The notes under the pieces: model-generated
What the model was told of the DNA's origin: nothing
The model's database searches: none
Seen by the model: the letters and a program-made list of their open reading frames with translations, nothing else
Part shown: positions 1-9,112 of the stretch, piece by piece
How the letters are laid out: each line of letters begins with the position of its first letter
Position numbering within the stretch: the stretch's first letter is position 1
Assembly: GCA_963821025.1 (NCBI GenBank)
Contig: CAWGCG010000003.1
Coordinates: 1-64,000, forward strand
Length of the DNA stretch: 64,000 bases
Direction of reading: 5' to 3'
DNA from: WHSW01 sp963821025
GTDB taxonomy: Bacteria; Actinomycetota; Thermoleophilia; Solirubrobacterales; 70-9
Made by a program: the position numbers and the translations under genes

Positions 1-1
1 C

Positions 2-442
2 GCGAACCACCGCATCGCGCTGCTCGCGTTTCCGAACTTCACTGACGATCCGGAGAAGGAGAGCCATGCCGGCCTGCACCACTCCGCGTTCGAGTACCGC
101 GCCTTCGACGAGCTCAACTCCACCTACCTGCGCCTCAAGGATGCGGGAATCGAGCCCGACTTCTGCCTCGATCACGGGATGACGTTCTCCTACTACTACG
201 CCGATCCCGACGGGAACCGGGTCGAGCTCCAGGTCGACAACTTCGGCAATTGGGCGAAGTCCACTGAGTGGATGAGGACCTCCGAGGAGTTCGCGGCCAA
301 CCCGATCGGCCAGTTCGTCGACCCCAAGCGGGTTGCGGGCGATCACGCGGAGGGGATCGCGTTCGATCAGATCCACGCCAAGGCGATGGCCGGCGCCTAC
401 GCGCCCCAGCAGGCGCCGGTCGAGATCCCGGAGCCGTCATGA
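2..442 (+). CDS. VOC-family (type I extradiol-like) dioxygenase, 5' truncated by window edge
   Basis: The reading frame is open from base 2 and ends in TGA, so only the C-terminal ~146 residues are present. Seen: an N-terminal AxHRIALLAF strand, a second module with GLHHSAFEYRAFDEL, and YYADPDGNRVELQVDNF, where the Glu after NRV is the usual third metal ligand of vicinal-oxygen-chelate enzymes. The pattern fits catechol/biphenyl-diol 2,3-dioxygenase relatives that cleave a diol ring with Fe(II). The stop overlaps the ATG of the downstream fumarylacetoacetase-like gene, which supports a ring-cleavage operon. The substrate cannot be read from this fragment. Confidence 0.75.
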   Translation, partial: ANHRIALLAFPNFTDDPEKESHAGLHHSAFEYRAFDELNSTYLRLKDAGIEPDFCLDHGMTFSYYYADPDGNRVELQVDNFGNWAKSTEWMRTSEEFAANPIGQFVDPKRVAGDHAEGIAFDQIHAKAMAGAYAPQQAPVEIPEPS

Positions 443-1257
443 GGTTCTGCAGATTTCAGGCCGGCGCGCAAGTCCGTCGTGGCGTGGTCGAAGACGATCA
501 CGTCATCGACCTGAAGCAGGGCGACCGCTTTCCGCGCGCCGAGGTGCGCTTGCTGGCACCGGTGAGGCCGCGCAAGTACCTGGCGATCGGCCTGAACTAT
601 GCGGATCACGTCGCCGAGAGCGGGATGGAGGCGCCCGAGTTCCCGATCTTCTTCAACAAGCAGTCGACCTGCGTGGTCGGGCCGGGAGACGATGTCCACA
701 TGCCGCGCGTCTCGAACCTGCTCGATTACGAAGGCGAGCTGGCGATCGTGATCGGCACGCGCTGTCGCCACGTCCCGGAGGACCGCGCGCATGAGGTGAT
801 TGCCGGCTACACGATCGCCAACGACGTCTCGGTGCGCGACTGGCAGCTGCGCACGCCGACGATGACGATGGGCAAGTCCTTCGATACCCATGGTCCGCTC
901 GGCCCGTGGGTGGTCACCGCCGACGAGCTCGGCGACCCTCACTCGCTTCAGATCAAGACCTGGGTCAACGAAGAGCTGCGCCAGGACGGCGACACCGGCG
1001 AGATGATCTTCAACTGCTGTCAGCAGGTCGCGCATCTGTCGGAGGCGTTCACGCTCGAGCCAGGCGACGTGATCGCGACCGGAACGCCGGCCGGGATCGG
1101 GGCCATCCGCCAGCCGTTCCCGGAGGGCCTGCTGAAGGTCGGCGATAACGTGCGCGTCGAGATCGAGGGCATCGGCGCGCTCGAGAACACGGTCGTCGAC
1201 GAGCCCGAGGGATTCCTCGTCCTCGAGGACGCAGTGGAGCCGGCATGGGCGTCCTGA
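439..1257 (+). CDS. Fumarylacetoacetate hydrolase (FAH) family protein
   Basis: 272 residues from an ATG overlapping the upstream stop (ATGA). Hallmarks: PRKYLAIGLNYADHVAE near residue 45, the metal-binding stretch LLDYEGELAIVIG (acidic ligands of the FAH fold), GYTIANDVSVRDWQ, GKSFDTHGPLGPW, and near the C-terminus PGDVIATGTPAGIG. Members hydrolyse or hydrate beta-keto acids and ring-fission products such as fumarylacetoacetate, 2-oxohept-enedioate or acylpyruvates using Mg2+. Its place directly after a VOC dioxygenase suggests the next step of an aromatic catabolic pathway. The stop overlaps the next start by 13 bases. Confidence 0.9.
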   Translation: MRFCRFQAGAQVRRGVVEDDHVIDLKQGDRFPRAEVRLLAPVRPRKYLAIGLNYADHVAESGMEAPEFPIFFNKQSTCVVGPGDDVHMPRVSNLLDYEGELAIVIGTRCRHVPEDRAHEVIAGYTIANDVSVRDWQLRTPTMTMGKSFDTHGPLGPWVVTADELGDPHSLQIKTWVNEELRQDGDTGEMIFNCCQQVAHLSEAFTLEPGDVIATGTPAGIGAIRQPFPEGLLKVGDNVRVEIEGIGALENTVVDEPEGFLVLEDAVEPAWAS

Positions 1258-1679
1258 GCGAAGAACTCGCTGGCTTCCTCGACGGCCACCGCATCGGTGT
1301 GCTCGCGACGCAGGCCCGGGAGGGCAGGCCGCGACAGTCCGTCGTCTATTACGCTCGGGACGGAGAGCGCCTGCTGGTCTCGACGGAGTCCAAGCGGCTC
1401 AAGGCGCGGGACGTGAAGCGGACGGGGTGGGCGTCGCTTTGCGTCCTCGGGCACGAGCAGCCGCATCCGTCCGCGGTGTTCTCCGGCCCGGCCGAGATCC
1501 TGACCGAGAACATCGGTCGAGCGACGGCCTCGATCATGCACCGGATTGCGGGGACGCCTGAGCCTCCCGAGCCGCAGACCGACGAGGCGCTGGCCGCGAT
1601 CGATCGCGTGATCCTGGCGATCACGGTCGACCGAGTAGGTCCCGTGAATTACATTGACGTGTCGATGGCGACGGACTGA
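1245..1679 (+). CDS. Pyridoxamine 5'-phosphate oxidase (PPOX) family flavin/F420-binding protein
   Basis: 144 residues. The N-terminus FLDGHRIGVLATQAREGRP followed by SVVYYARDGERLLVSTES and KARDVKRTGWASLCV is the split-barrel PPOX pattern; in actinobacteria such short proteins commonly bind F420 or FMN and reduce or oxidise small molecules. The ATG lies 13 bases inside the end of the FAH gene, so the two are probably translationally coupled and this is the last gene of the ring-cleavage operon. The substrate is unknown. A second PPOX protein occurs at 49919-50347. Confidence 0.8.
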   Translation: MGVLSEELAGFLDGHRIGVLATQAREGRPRQSVVYYARDGERLLVSTESKRLKARDVKRTGWASLCVLGHEQPHPSAVFSGPAEILTENIGRATASIMHRIAGTPEPPEPQTDEALAAIDRVILAITVDRVGPVNYIDVSMATD

Positions 1680-1790
1680 GCGCCGGCGAGAGCCGATCCG
1701 CGGCCCGTCACCCCCGCCGCCCCGAGGGCGCGCGTGTGGTCATTCCTCTGGTCCAGGGCTGACGGCCCCGTAGGCGAGAGCGCCGGTCCG

Positions 1791-1824
1791 GATCACCAAG
1801 ATTGGACGACGCGCGCTCACCCAG
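1791..1824 (+). promoter_or_regulatory. Element A copy 1 (stress-type operator/promoter), upstream of 1866
   Basis: Reads GATCACCAAGATTGG then ACGACGCGCGCTCACCCAG. It matches the element found upstream of four other genes or operons: an upstream TCACC half-site, a GG..GA half-site and a distal TCACCC. This copy has the weakest middle half-site. It lies 42 bases before the ATG at 1866 and reads in the gene's direction. Confidence 0.55.
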
Positions 1825-1865
1825 CCGCCACCGATCCTCGTCGAAAGCAACGACAGGAGGTTGAA

Positions 1866-2306
1866 ATGGCCGCTTCGGAAGATCTCACGAAGCTCTCGGA
1901 CGAGCTGCGCAAGCTGTCGGCTCGCGCAGAGGAGGCCGAGAAGCGCGTCGCCGCAGCGAGGGATAAGACCAAGTCCGACATCGAGGCCGACCGTGATGCG
2001 GCGCGCGCTGTCGGTGAGCAACAGGCCCAGGAGCTGCGCGAGAAGGCCGACGAGGGTCGCGACCGGATCTCGTCCGGGTGGTCCGATGTCCAGCGAAGCT
2101 GGGCTGAGGGGGTCGCCAAGATTCGCGCCGACATCGACTCCCGCAAAGCGGAGCACGACGTGCACAAGGCCGAGCACCACGCGGACCGGGCCGAGGAAGA
2201 GGCGCGGTTCGCGATCGATTTCGCCTATTCGGCCGTGGTCGAGGCCGAGTACGCCGTGCTCGACGCGGCGCTCGCGCGGATGCAGGCCGACGACCTGTCC
2301 GAGTAA
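1866..2306 (+). CDS. Small charged coiled-coil protein of unknown function
   Basis: 146 residues; the start is fixed by AGGAGG at 1855-1860, five bases before the ATG. Nearly the whole chain is predicted helix with heptad-like Lys/Glu/Ala composition (LTKLSDELRKLSARAEEAEK) and no cysteine, signal peptide or membrane segment. The C-terminal half (FAIDFAYSAVVEAEYAVLDA) is more hydrophobic and could pack as a helical bundle. I do not recognise a named family. Element A upstream links it to the peroxidase and stress genes, so a stress-induced cytoplasmic structural or nucleoid-type role is possible but is inference only. Confidence 0.7.
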   Translation: MAASEDLTKLSDELRKLSARAEEAEKRVAAARDKTKSDIEADRDAARAVGEQQAQELREKADEGRDRISSGWSDVQRSWAEGVAKIRADIDSRKAEHDVHKAEHHADRAEEEARFAIDFAYSAVVEAEYAVLDAALARMQADDLSE

Positions 2307-2430
2307 GCGGCTCCGGCCGCCTAGACGGCGCAATTCCGATCGGCGCGGAGGACCAGTCGATGGGTCCTCCGCGCATCCATCTCTGCCGACCGTTGCGCCG
2401 ACGGTGCTCGACGGAGATACTGGCTCTGCG

Positions 2431-5112
2431 ATGGATGGCAATCGGGATCGCAGCACGGTCGCGCTCGCCCGGGTGCGTGGGCCGTCCCGCCACGGGCGTC
2501 TCGTGCGTCGCGAGGCGCTGTTCGCGCAACTGGCTGCGGCCCCGGCCGACTGCGTGGTTCTCGTCTGCGCTCCCGCAGGCAGCGGCAAGACGATCCTGGT
2601 GCGCTCGTGGCTCGAGGACAGCGGGGTCTCTGAGCGCACGGCGTGGGTCGGGGTCGAGCCGCGCGAGCGAGACGCGCAGCACTTCTGGCTCGCGGTGATC
2701 AACGCGCTCGCGGGGACTATCGGCGGCTCCGTCGAGCCGCTCGGCCCGACGCCCGGGTTTCGCGGCGAGGCCGCGATCGAGAGGGTGCTGGAGGACCTAC
2801 GTTCGGTTGAAGAGCCGCTGCTGCTGGTGATCGACGACGTGCACGAGCTTCAGTCACCTGAGGCGCTGAGGTGGCTGGAGCTGTTGATCGCCCGGCGGCC
2901 CGCGGGCCTGCGGATCCTGTTGACGAGCCGCTCCGAGCCGCACCTGAACACGCACCGCCTGCGCCTCGCCGGCGAACTGACCGAGATCCGAGAAGCGGAC
3001 CTGCGCTTTTCCGCCCAGGAGGTAGGCGAGTTGGTGCAGGTGAGCGCGATCGAGCTCTCAGACGAGGCGGTGGCGCTGCTTCACGACCGGACCGAGGGCT
3101 GGGCGGCGGGCCTCCGCCTGGCGACGATCTCACTTGCCAGGCACCCGGACCCGGAGCGGTTCGTGCGCGACTTCTCCGGCAGCGAGCGCAGCGTGGCGGC
3201 GTATCTGATGGCGGAGGTGCTGGAGCGCCAGCCCGGCGAGGTGCGGGAGCTGCTGCTGCGGACGTCGATCCTGGACCGGGTCACCGGGCGGCTGGCCGAC
3301 GCGATGACCGGCCACTCGGACTCAGAGGGGATCCTGCTCGACCTCGAGGAGGCGAACGCGTTCGTCACCTCGCTCGACGCGGACCGCACCTGGTTTCGCT
3401 ACCACCATCTGTTCGCCGACTTCCTGCGGCTCGAGCTGCGCCGCACCGACCCCGCCAGCATCGACGCCCTGCACGGCGTGGCAGCTCGCTGGTATGAGGA
3501 GCACGGGCACCCGGCCGAGGCGGTCCGGCACGCGCAGGCGGCATCGGACTGGACGTACGCGACGCGCGTGCTTGCCGACAGCCACATCAGCCTGATCCTC
3601 GACGGACGGCTCGAAACGGTCGGCGAGCTGCTGGCGACCTTTCCCGCGGAAGCGGCGGCCGAGGACGCCGAGCTTGCGATCGTGCTCGCCGCGGCGCGCA
3701 TGTTCGCGGGACGACCCGACGAGACCGAGGCGTACCTGGAGGTGGCCAAACGGCTCGCCGACACCGTTGCGCAGGGCCGGCGCCGGCACTTTGACCTGCG
3801 GGCGGCCAGCACGAAACTGTGGCTCGCCCGCCGCAGCGTCGACCTCGCGACCGCGCTCGAGGCAAAGCGCGAGGTGGAGGCGGCGCTGGCGACCGAGTCG
3901 GCAAGCGACATCGCTCGCGCCGCCGACCACCGCGCCGCGGCCGTGATGAACATCGGCATTGCCGAGCTCTGGTCGCTACGGACCAGCGAGGCGCGCCGCC
4001 ATCTCGAGGAGGCGCTGTCATTAGCCCAGCAGGCCGAGCGCCCTTACCTGGAGATCAGCTGTCTCGCCCATCTCGGGATCGCCCGGCCTGACGCGGGAGG
4101 CTCGGTCCTCGGCGGGGTCCACGACGCCGAGCAGGCGATCGCGCGGGCTGAAGCGCTCGGGTGGGGCGAGGAAGCGATCATCACCCCGGCGCTGGCGATC
4201 AGCGGGATCGCGCTCATGTGGCTGGGCCGGTTCGACGAGGCCGAGCGGCGCCTGGATCGTGCCGACCGTGCGCTGCGGCCCGAGGAGGACCCGATGACCA
4301 CGCTCATCGTCCGCTGGGCCACGGGGCTGCTGCGGCTGATCCAGGGTCGGCTCGAGGAGGCGCTAGCCGGGCTTACCGAGGCGCAGCGGCTCAGCTCGCT
4401 GATGGGCAAGGAGGTGCGCACGGTCGAGCCGCGAGGCGTGATGCTCCAGACCGAGGTGCGCATGGGTAAGGTCGCCGAGGCGAGCGCTGCCCTCGCCGAG
4501 CTGGACGAGGACGAGCGCGACCGCGCGCTGATCCGGATCGCCGCCGCCGAGATCCACCTCGCGCAGGACGATCCCGAAGCGGCCCTCGAAGTGCTGGCGC
4601 CCGTGATCGAAGGGTCCAGGCGGGCGGCTCACTCGACGACGTCGTTGATCGACGCGCTGCTGTTCGTCGCGCTGGCCCGGGCCAGGCTCGACGACACGCG
4701 GGCGACCGAGGAGGCGATCGAGCGGGCGCTCGAGGTCGCGGAGCGCGAGGGGATCATCGTCCCGTTCGCGGTGGCGCCGGTCGGTGAGCTGCTGGAGCGC
4801 CATCCTCGGCACCGGACGGCCCATGGCGCACTGCTCTCGCAGATCCTCGACGTGCTCAGCGGTGCATCGCCGAAGCCGTCCGGCGGCGCGCGGGCCGCCG
4901 CTGAGGATCTGAGCGAGGCCGAGCTGCGGGTGGTCAGATTCCTGCCGAGCAACCTGAAGGCGGCAGAGATCGCGGCCGAGCTCTTCGTCTCGCCGAACAC
5001 GGTGCGGACGCACCTGCGCCACATCTACAGCAAGCTCGACGCGCACAGCCGCGCCGAGGCGGTTGAGCGCGCCCGCGAGCTCGGCCTGCTGGCGCCCTCG
5101 CGAACCGCTTAG
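2431..5112 (+). CDS. MalT-like LuxR-family transcriptional regulator (large ATP-binding type)
   Basis: 893 residues. N-terminal STAND-type ATPase: Walker A APAGSGKT near residues 47-54, Walker B LLLVIDDVHE near 130-139, and LRILLTSRSEP after it, as in MalT. The middle 500 residues are TPR-like helical repeats. The C-terminal LuxR DNA-binding domain begins near residue 826 (LSEAELRVVRFLPSN) with the recognition region AAELFVSPNTVRTHLRHIYSKL. Members bind an inducer plus ATP and activate transcription. The ATG at 2431 opens directly into the conserved N-terminus. The stop overlaps the convergent amphi-Trp gene by 4 bases. The target genes are unknown; the adjacent DyP cluster is the obvious candidate. 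Confidence 0.9.
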   Translation: MDGNRDRSTVALARVRGPSRHGRLVRREALFAQLAAAPADCVVLVCAPAGSGKTILVRSWLEDSGVSERTAWVGVEPRERDAQHFWLAVINALAGTIGGSVEPLGPTPGFRGEAAIERVLEDLRSVEEPLLLVIDDVHELQSPEALRWLELLIARRPAGLRILLTSRSEPHLNTHRLRLAGELTEIREADLRFSAQEVGELVQVSAIELSDEAVALLHDRTEGWAAGLRLATISLARHPDPERFVRDFSGSERSVAAYLMAEVLERQPGEVRELLLRTSILDRVTGRLADAMTGHSDSEGILLDLEEANAFVTSLDADRTWFRYHHLFADFLRLELRRTDPASIDALHGVAARWYEEHGHPAEAVRHAQAASDWTYATRVLADSHISLILDGRLETVGELLATFPAEAAAEDAELAIVLAAARMFAGRPDETEAYLEVAKRLADTVAQGRRRHFDLRAASTKLWLARRSVDLATALEAKREVEAALATESASDIARAADHRAAAVMNIGIAELWSLRTSEARRHLEEALSLAQQAERPYLEISCLAHLGIARPDAGGSVLGGVHDAEQAIARAEALGWGEEAIITPALAISGIALMWLGRFDEAERRLDRADRALRPEEDPMTTLIVRWATGLLRLIQGRLEEALAGLTEAQRLSSLMGKEVRTVEPRGVMLQTEVRMGKVAEASAALAELDEDERDRALIRIAAAEIHLAQDDPEAALEVLAPVIEGSRRAAHSTTSLIDALLFVALARARLDDTRATEEAIERALEVAEREGIIVPFAVAPVGELLERHPRHRTAHGALLSQILDVLSGASPKPSGGARAAAEDLSEAELRVVRFLPSNLKAAEIAAELFVSPNTVRTHLRHIYSKLDAHSRAEAVERARELGLLAPSRTA

Positions 5113-5345
5113 GTCGCCGGCTTCGCGGTCGACCAGCTGAGCTCGAGCTCGAGCGCGACTCGGTCGCCGTTTGCCGAGTCGTTGCGCTTCAACACGACCT
5201 CGTCGGCGATCGGGACCGTGACCTGACGGTCGCCGTTCAAGCTCAGCTCGCCGCCGGTCATCAGCGCGTACGCGACGTCGGTGAGGTGCTCCGCGGCCTG
5301 CTGGCGCGAGAGCCGCTCGCTGTTCTCCTGCTTCGACTTGTTCAA
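5109..5345 (-). CDS. Amphi-Trp domain-like small protein
   Basis: 78 residues from a TTG start. The pattern LSRQQAAEHLTDVAYALMTGGELSL, then VTVPIADEVVLKRN and a C-terminal LELELSW, is that of the short amphi-Trp domain proteins: a helix, a beta meander and a terminal Trp. Function is unknown in the family. It lies 14 bases downstream of the DyP gene at 5360-6818 on the same strand and may be the last gene of that operon. A fragment of the same N-terminus (NxSKQEN) recurs at 11485-11511, fused to an SDR-like tail. Confidence 0.6.
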   Translation of the reverse strand: MNKSKQENSERLSRQQAAEHLTDVAYALMTGGELSLNGDRQVTVPIADEVVLKRNDSANGDRVALELELSWSTAKPAT

Positions 5346-5359
5346 GGCGCGCTCCGGCT

Positions 5360-6818
5360 TTAGAACTTCTGCTCGATCAGCCCGTCGAGTGCATTGAGCC
5401 CGGGGACGAACAGGTACTCCCCGCCCTTGACGTCAACGAAGGTCGGCAGGTCGAACAGGATCGGGCGCTTAGCGCCGGGCACGGTGATCTGCGAGCCCTC
5501 GCCGCCGACGCCGACGATCGGGTCCTGCTCGCTGGGATCGAGCCCGGTGAACTCGCCGCCCTTCAACCACTCATTGTGGACAAACTCGAATTGACGCTCG
5601 ATGTCGGCCTGGATGATCAGCTGGATCAGACCGCGATCGACGCCGTCGTCCTCCAGCGCGCCGTCGGCGAGGCGCGGGCCGTACTCAACCCCGCGCCGGA
5701 TCAACCGGTGCCGCCGCACCCCGGTCGAGCGCGTCAGCGGCGCCGCCCGCGGGTTGCTGCGCCTGAGGTGCGCACCGATGGGGCACCGCAGGCCCTTGTC
5801 GTCGCCAGCATATGTGAAGTTGTTGCGCCGCTGGGGGTCGGAGGCGATCGAGGGATCATCCTTCTCGGGCGACAGATCGAGCGGGCAGCCGCTGCGCCAG
5901 CGGCCCATCATCTTGGCCGCAACCAGTTCCTGGTGATGCGGGTCATCGGAGCCGTAGAGCGCCTTTGCGCTCGTCACCAGGAAGCGGCGAAACGCCGCGA
6001 CGTCCTGGTAGAGCTTGCGGAAGACCGTGTAGGTCCCGTTCAGCCGCAGCTCGAGCGGCTCGGGCGCCGGCGTGCCCTCGGGCCCAACCTCATCCTCATA
6101 GCCCAGCAGGAACTCGCCAGGTTTCAGCGCACGCCACGTGCCGTCCGGCTGCGGCTCGCCATCGCCCGGATATGACGGCGTGTCCGCGCCTTCGATGGGC
6201 GGCTGCGAGATGGGGTCCGCAAAGCCGAAGTGCTCGCCCTCCGACCCGATCCCGTTCTCATGGGCGAGCGCCTTCGTGTCCTGGACGAAACGCACCTCGA
6301 CGCCGCCTGTCGCCTCCATCTCGTCGCGAACGATCCGCGTCGCTTCTTCGCGCCCCTGGTCGGAATCGGTGCGTATCAACGCCATGCCGTGGATGTCGGC
6401 ACCGCCGAGGCCGCCCTCCCAATGCTCGGGCGCGTGCCGCCCCACATCGCCCACGAGCGCGGCGCGGCCTCGCATGCCGACCCGGAACGCCTCGGGGAAG
6501 CTGTCGAGCGACCGCTGCGACAGCCCAATCGCCTTCAGCCCTCCGTGGGTGAAACCGATGTTGACGGTGAACCGGGTTCCATGCTCTTCGCGCCGCGCGT
6601 TGACGCGCTTGAACATGCTGCGCAACCATGCGCGCGCCTTGGCGCCATTGGTGAACTCCACGAAGGCGTGGCGCCCGTATCGCATGAGGATGGGCGTGAC
6701 AGCGTTGTCTTGAATGTCGTCTAGATTTTCTGGCAGGTCAGCGGCCGTCAGGCTGCGGGCACGCGTCCGTGTGCGCGTGCCCGCAAGAGATCCATCGGAC
6801 GCGGATTCAGCCCTCACG
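5360..6818 (-). CDS. Dyp-type heme peroxidase (copy A)
   Basis: About 485 residues from GTG at 6818, which overlaps the end of the upstream partner gene; a longer GTG start at 6880 is possible. DyP hallmarks: LDDIQDNAVTP near the N-terminus, a distal motif reading HFGFADPISQPPIEG (Asp kept, but the usual GxxDG glycine is Pro), FRKLYQDVAAF, and CPIGAHLRRSNPR with the proximal heme-ligand His. DyPs use H2O2 to oxidise dyes, phenolics or lignin-like compounds. No Tat signal and no encapsulin cargo tail are visible, so it is probably cytoplasmic. Translationally coupled to the partner protein 6807-7532; paralogous to 7699-9039. Confidence 0.88.
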
Positions 6819-7532
6819 CTGATTCCGCGTCTCGTCGTACTGCCACTCGCTGCCGACATCCAGGTCGATTGCGGCGCCACTGGTCACTGGCTCGAAGGGC
6901 GCGGCCAGCTCCTGCAAGAAGGCTTCGACCGTCTCCTCGAGTGGGCCGTCGCCCTTGGCAACCGCACGCTGGAACTTCTGCGCCTTCTCGTAGCAGTCAG
7001 CGGCCTTGTAGAGCTGTGGGATGCTGAGCCCCGGGGCGACGTCGTAGACCCCCAGGGTCTTGATCTGCCCGCGCGCGATGTACTCCACGACGTCGCGCAC
7101 CGTCGCGTCCTCACCGGTCGGGCAACCGATGCAATTCCCCCAGACCGCCGTCAGGTTCGGCTTCCCGTTGAGAACGAAGTCGTCGAAGTACTTCTCCACG
7201 GAGCTGTCGAACTGGGATACGAAGAACAGCGTGTACCCGTCGTTGTCGTGCTCCGGGAAGTAGGAAGTCTTGGCGACGAACCACCGGGCCGTCCGGATGA
7301 GCCCGAGCAACGTCATTCTCTCCGAGAACGATTCTCCCGGCGGGTCTGGCCAGCCGCCCGGCGCCAGCACCTCCGTGAAGTGCACCAGGTCCGCGTCGGG
7401 CTTCAGGGGCCACATGCCCGTGAACTCACTGACCGTGTTCCCGTCATCCGTGCCCATGCCGAGTCCCGGGTAGGTAAGGCCCCACGCTTCGGCGCTTGTG
7501 GTCGGGCCCGTCTCTTCATTCTGGGTCGCCAT
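6807..7532 (-). CDS. DyP-associated partner protein, unknown family (copy A)
   Basis: 241 residues. The start is set by AAGGAGG six bases before the ATG at 7532; an upstream in-frame ATG at 7553 has no such site. No signal peptide. Seen: FTEVLAPGGWPDPPGESFSERM, IRTARWFVAKTSYFPE, FFVSQFDSSVEKYFDDF, GNCIGCPTGED (a Cys-x2-Cys pair) and TLGVYDVAPGLSIPQLYKA. It shares aligned blocks with 9113-9757, the gene paired with the second DyP, so the two are divergent paralogs. The alternating strand/helix pattern could be a ferredoxin-like alpha/beta barrel, as in DyP itself, but this is inference. It overlaps the DyP start by 12 bases, implying coupled translation and a shared process. Confidence 0.75.
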   Translation of the reverse strand: MATQNEETGPTTSAEAWGLTYPGLGMGTDDGNTVSEFTGMWPLKPDADLVHFTEVLAPGGWPDPPGESFSERMTLLGLIRTARWFVAKTSYFPEHDNDGYTLFFVSQFDSSVEKYFDDFVLNGKPNLTAVWGNCIGCPTGEDATVRDVVEYIARGQIKTLGVYDVAPGLSIPQLYKAADCYEKAQKFQRAVAKGDGPLEETVEAFLQELAAPFEPVTSGAAIDLDVGSEWQYDETRNQREG

Positions 7533-7582
7533 GACGACCTCCTTCTCGCTCATGTTGGTCAGGCCGAGCTTGCTGTCCAGCA

Positions 7583-7615
7583 GGGTGAGCTGTCGTCACC
7601 CAGTCTTGGTGATTC
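7583..7615 (-). promoter_or_regulatory. Element A copy 2, upstream of partner/DyP operon A
   Basis: In the gene direction: ATCACCAAGACTGGGTGA then CGACAGCTCACCC. It contains a perfect inverted repeat GGGTGA-N7-TCACCC plus a third TCACC half-site upstream. The flank towards the gene (GCTGGACAGCAAGCTCGGC) is also shared with copy 3 apart from a few bases. It lies about 50 bases before the start at 7532. Confidence 0.7.
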
Positions 7616-7698
7616 GCGTCGGTCGCTCGACCCTGCGGAGGGCGGCGGACCTCGAGCGGTTCGAGGGCGAGAAGCCGATCACCACACCGCCCTCCGGC

Positions 7699-9039
7699 CT
7701 ACGTGTCCAGCCCGGCGATCCAGCCGAGCGCCCGCCGGCCGGGCATGAAGAGGTACTCCCCACCGCGGTTGACCACGAACTGGGGCAGCTCCGTGAGGCG
7801 TCGGCGGATCGGTTGCTGGGGGACGGTGAACATCCGGGTCTCGTCGTTCGGCCCCGCCAGCGGGTCCATCTCTGCGGGCGCGCCGATGAAGGTGCCCTGG
7901 TTGATCCATTGCGTCTTGACGAACTCGAACCCGCGGGCCAGCCTCGCCTGGAGGCAGAAGAACAGGATGCCGCGGTCGGCGCCGTCGTCCTCGAGGACGC
8001 CCTCGGGCAGGATCGGGCCGTAGCTGGAGCTCCGCCGGATGATCCGGTGCATCCGCGCCACGCCGGCAATCTTCGAATCGCGCGCGTTAGCCCGGCGGGC
8101 GTGGGCGCCGAGCGGGCACTTGAGGCCGCGAGCGTCGTCGTTCGCGGCGTAGAGGAAGGCGTTGTTTCGCTTGGGATCGGCCCCGAGCTCCTGGTCGTCG
8201 CGGTCCGGAGCGAGCGTTAGCGGCGCGCCGCTCGGCCAGCGGCCGACGAACTTGGCCGCGAGCAGCTCCTCCTCGGCTGGGCTCTTGGCGCGGGCACGGA
8301 CGTACTGGCGAAACGCCGCCACCCGGGTCTGGAGCTTGCGGAAGACGACGTAGCTGCCGTTGCGGGCGAGCGCCGCGGGCTCGGGCGCGGGGGGCAGGTC
8401 GCCGTTCTCGTCCGGGTAGCCGAGGACGAATTGACCGGCCTTGAACGGGTCCTCGCGCGGGTTGGTGGCGGGGATGCCGCTGCCCTCGATGGCGGGGTTG
8501 CTGATGCCGTCCTTGAACCCGAACGAGGTCTTTTCGGTCGGCAACATGTAGGTGTCCTGCTCCCAGATCGGTGCGACGCCCGGCACATCCCGCAGGGCGT
8601 CGCGGGCACCGGCGAGCGCCCTCTCCAGGCGCGCGTGGTCCGGGGCCAGCGCGTAGATCCCGAGGTGAACGTCCGGGCGCCCGAGCGGTTGCTCCCAGTG
8701 CTCGGGCGCGCTCTCGCCGGTGTCGCCCAACTCGGCCGCCCGCGCGGCCATGCCCTGCTGAAACTCCGGAGGGAAGCTGGCGAGGCTCTCCTCCGGCACG
8801 CCCAGCGCCTTGAGGCCCTGGAAGCTGATCCCCACGGCCGCCCAGGCCACCTGGCTCGGGTCCATCGAGCCGGCCCCGGAGGGGATGAACGGAATCAGGC
8901 GGCGCAGCAGCTCACGGCCGTCGCGCGGGTTATCGATGCGCCCGAGCAGCACGGCGCCGGCGTACCGGGTGGGGCGTGGGTGCACCAGCGCCGCCTGCAT
9001 GTCGTCGAGCTCCAGGGTGACGGTTGGCTCGCCGGTCAT
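7699..9039 (-). CDS. Dyp-type heme peroxidase (copy B)
   Basis: 446 residues from ATG at 9039; a TTG at 9069 is a weaker alternative. Hallmarks: TSFGFKDGISNPAIEG (intact GxxDG with the distal Asp), YVVFRKLQTRVAAFRQ, KCPLGAHARRANARD (proximal His), EDDGADRGILFFCLQA and FVVNRGGEYLFMPGRR near the C-terminus. The length and the GAHxRRxN motif fit the long DyP classes. No export signal. It follows the partner protein gene 9113-9757 with a 73-base gap under one element A promoter. It keeps the canonical distal glycine that copy A has lost, so the pair may differ in substrate or activity. Confidence 0.92.
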   Translation of the reverse strand: MTGEPTVTLELDDMQAALVHPRPTRYAGAVLLGRIDNPRDGRELLRRLIPFIPSGAGSMDPSQVAWAAVGISFQGLKALGVPEESLASFPPEFQQGMAARAAELGDTGESAPEHWEQPLGRPDVHLGIYALAPDHARLERALAGARDALRDVPGVAPIWEQDTYMLPTEKTSFGFKDGISNPAIEGSGIPATNPREDPFKAGQFVLGYPDENGDLPPAPEPAALARNGSYVVFRKLQTRVAAFRQYVRARAKSPAEEELLAAKFVGRWPSGAPLTLAPDRDDQELGADPKRNNAFLYAANDDARGLKCPLGAHARRANARDSKIAGVARMHRIIRRSSSYGPILPEGVLEDDGADRGILFFCLQARLARGFEFVKTQWINQGTFIGAPAEMDPLAGPNDETRMFTVPQQPIRRRLTELPQFVVNRGGEYLFMPGRRALGWIAGLDT

Positions 9040-9112
9040 CGCAGGGCTCCCACGCCGGTCTGTCGCCAATCCTGTTCGGGCGTTCGTCGCATCCAGGTGG
9101 ACCGCGTCGGGC

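Noticed and set aside
1740..2702. 320-residue minus-strand frame over the coiled-coil gene
   Set aside because: Antisense of the coiled-coil protein and regulator start; no domain and unfavourable composition.
5360..9039. Encapsulin-cargo DyP system
   Set aside because: No encapsulin shell gene is present and neither DyP ends with a recognisable Gly/Ile/Leu cargo tail.
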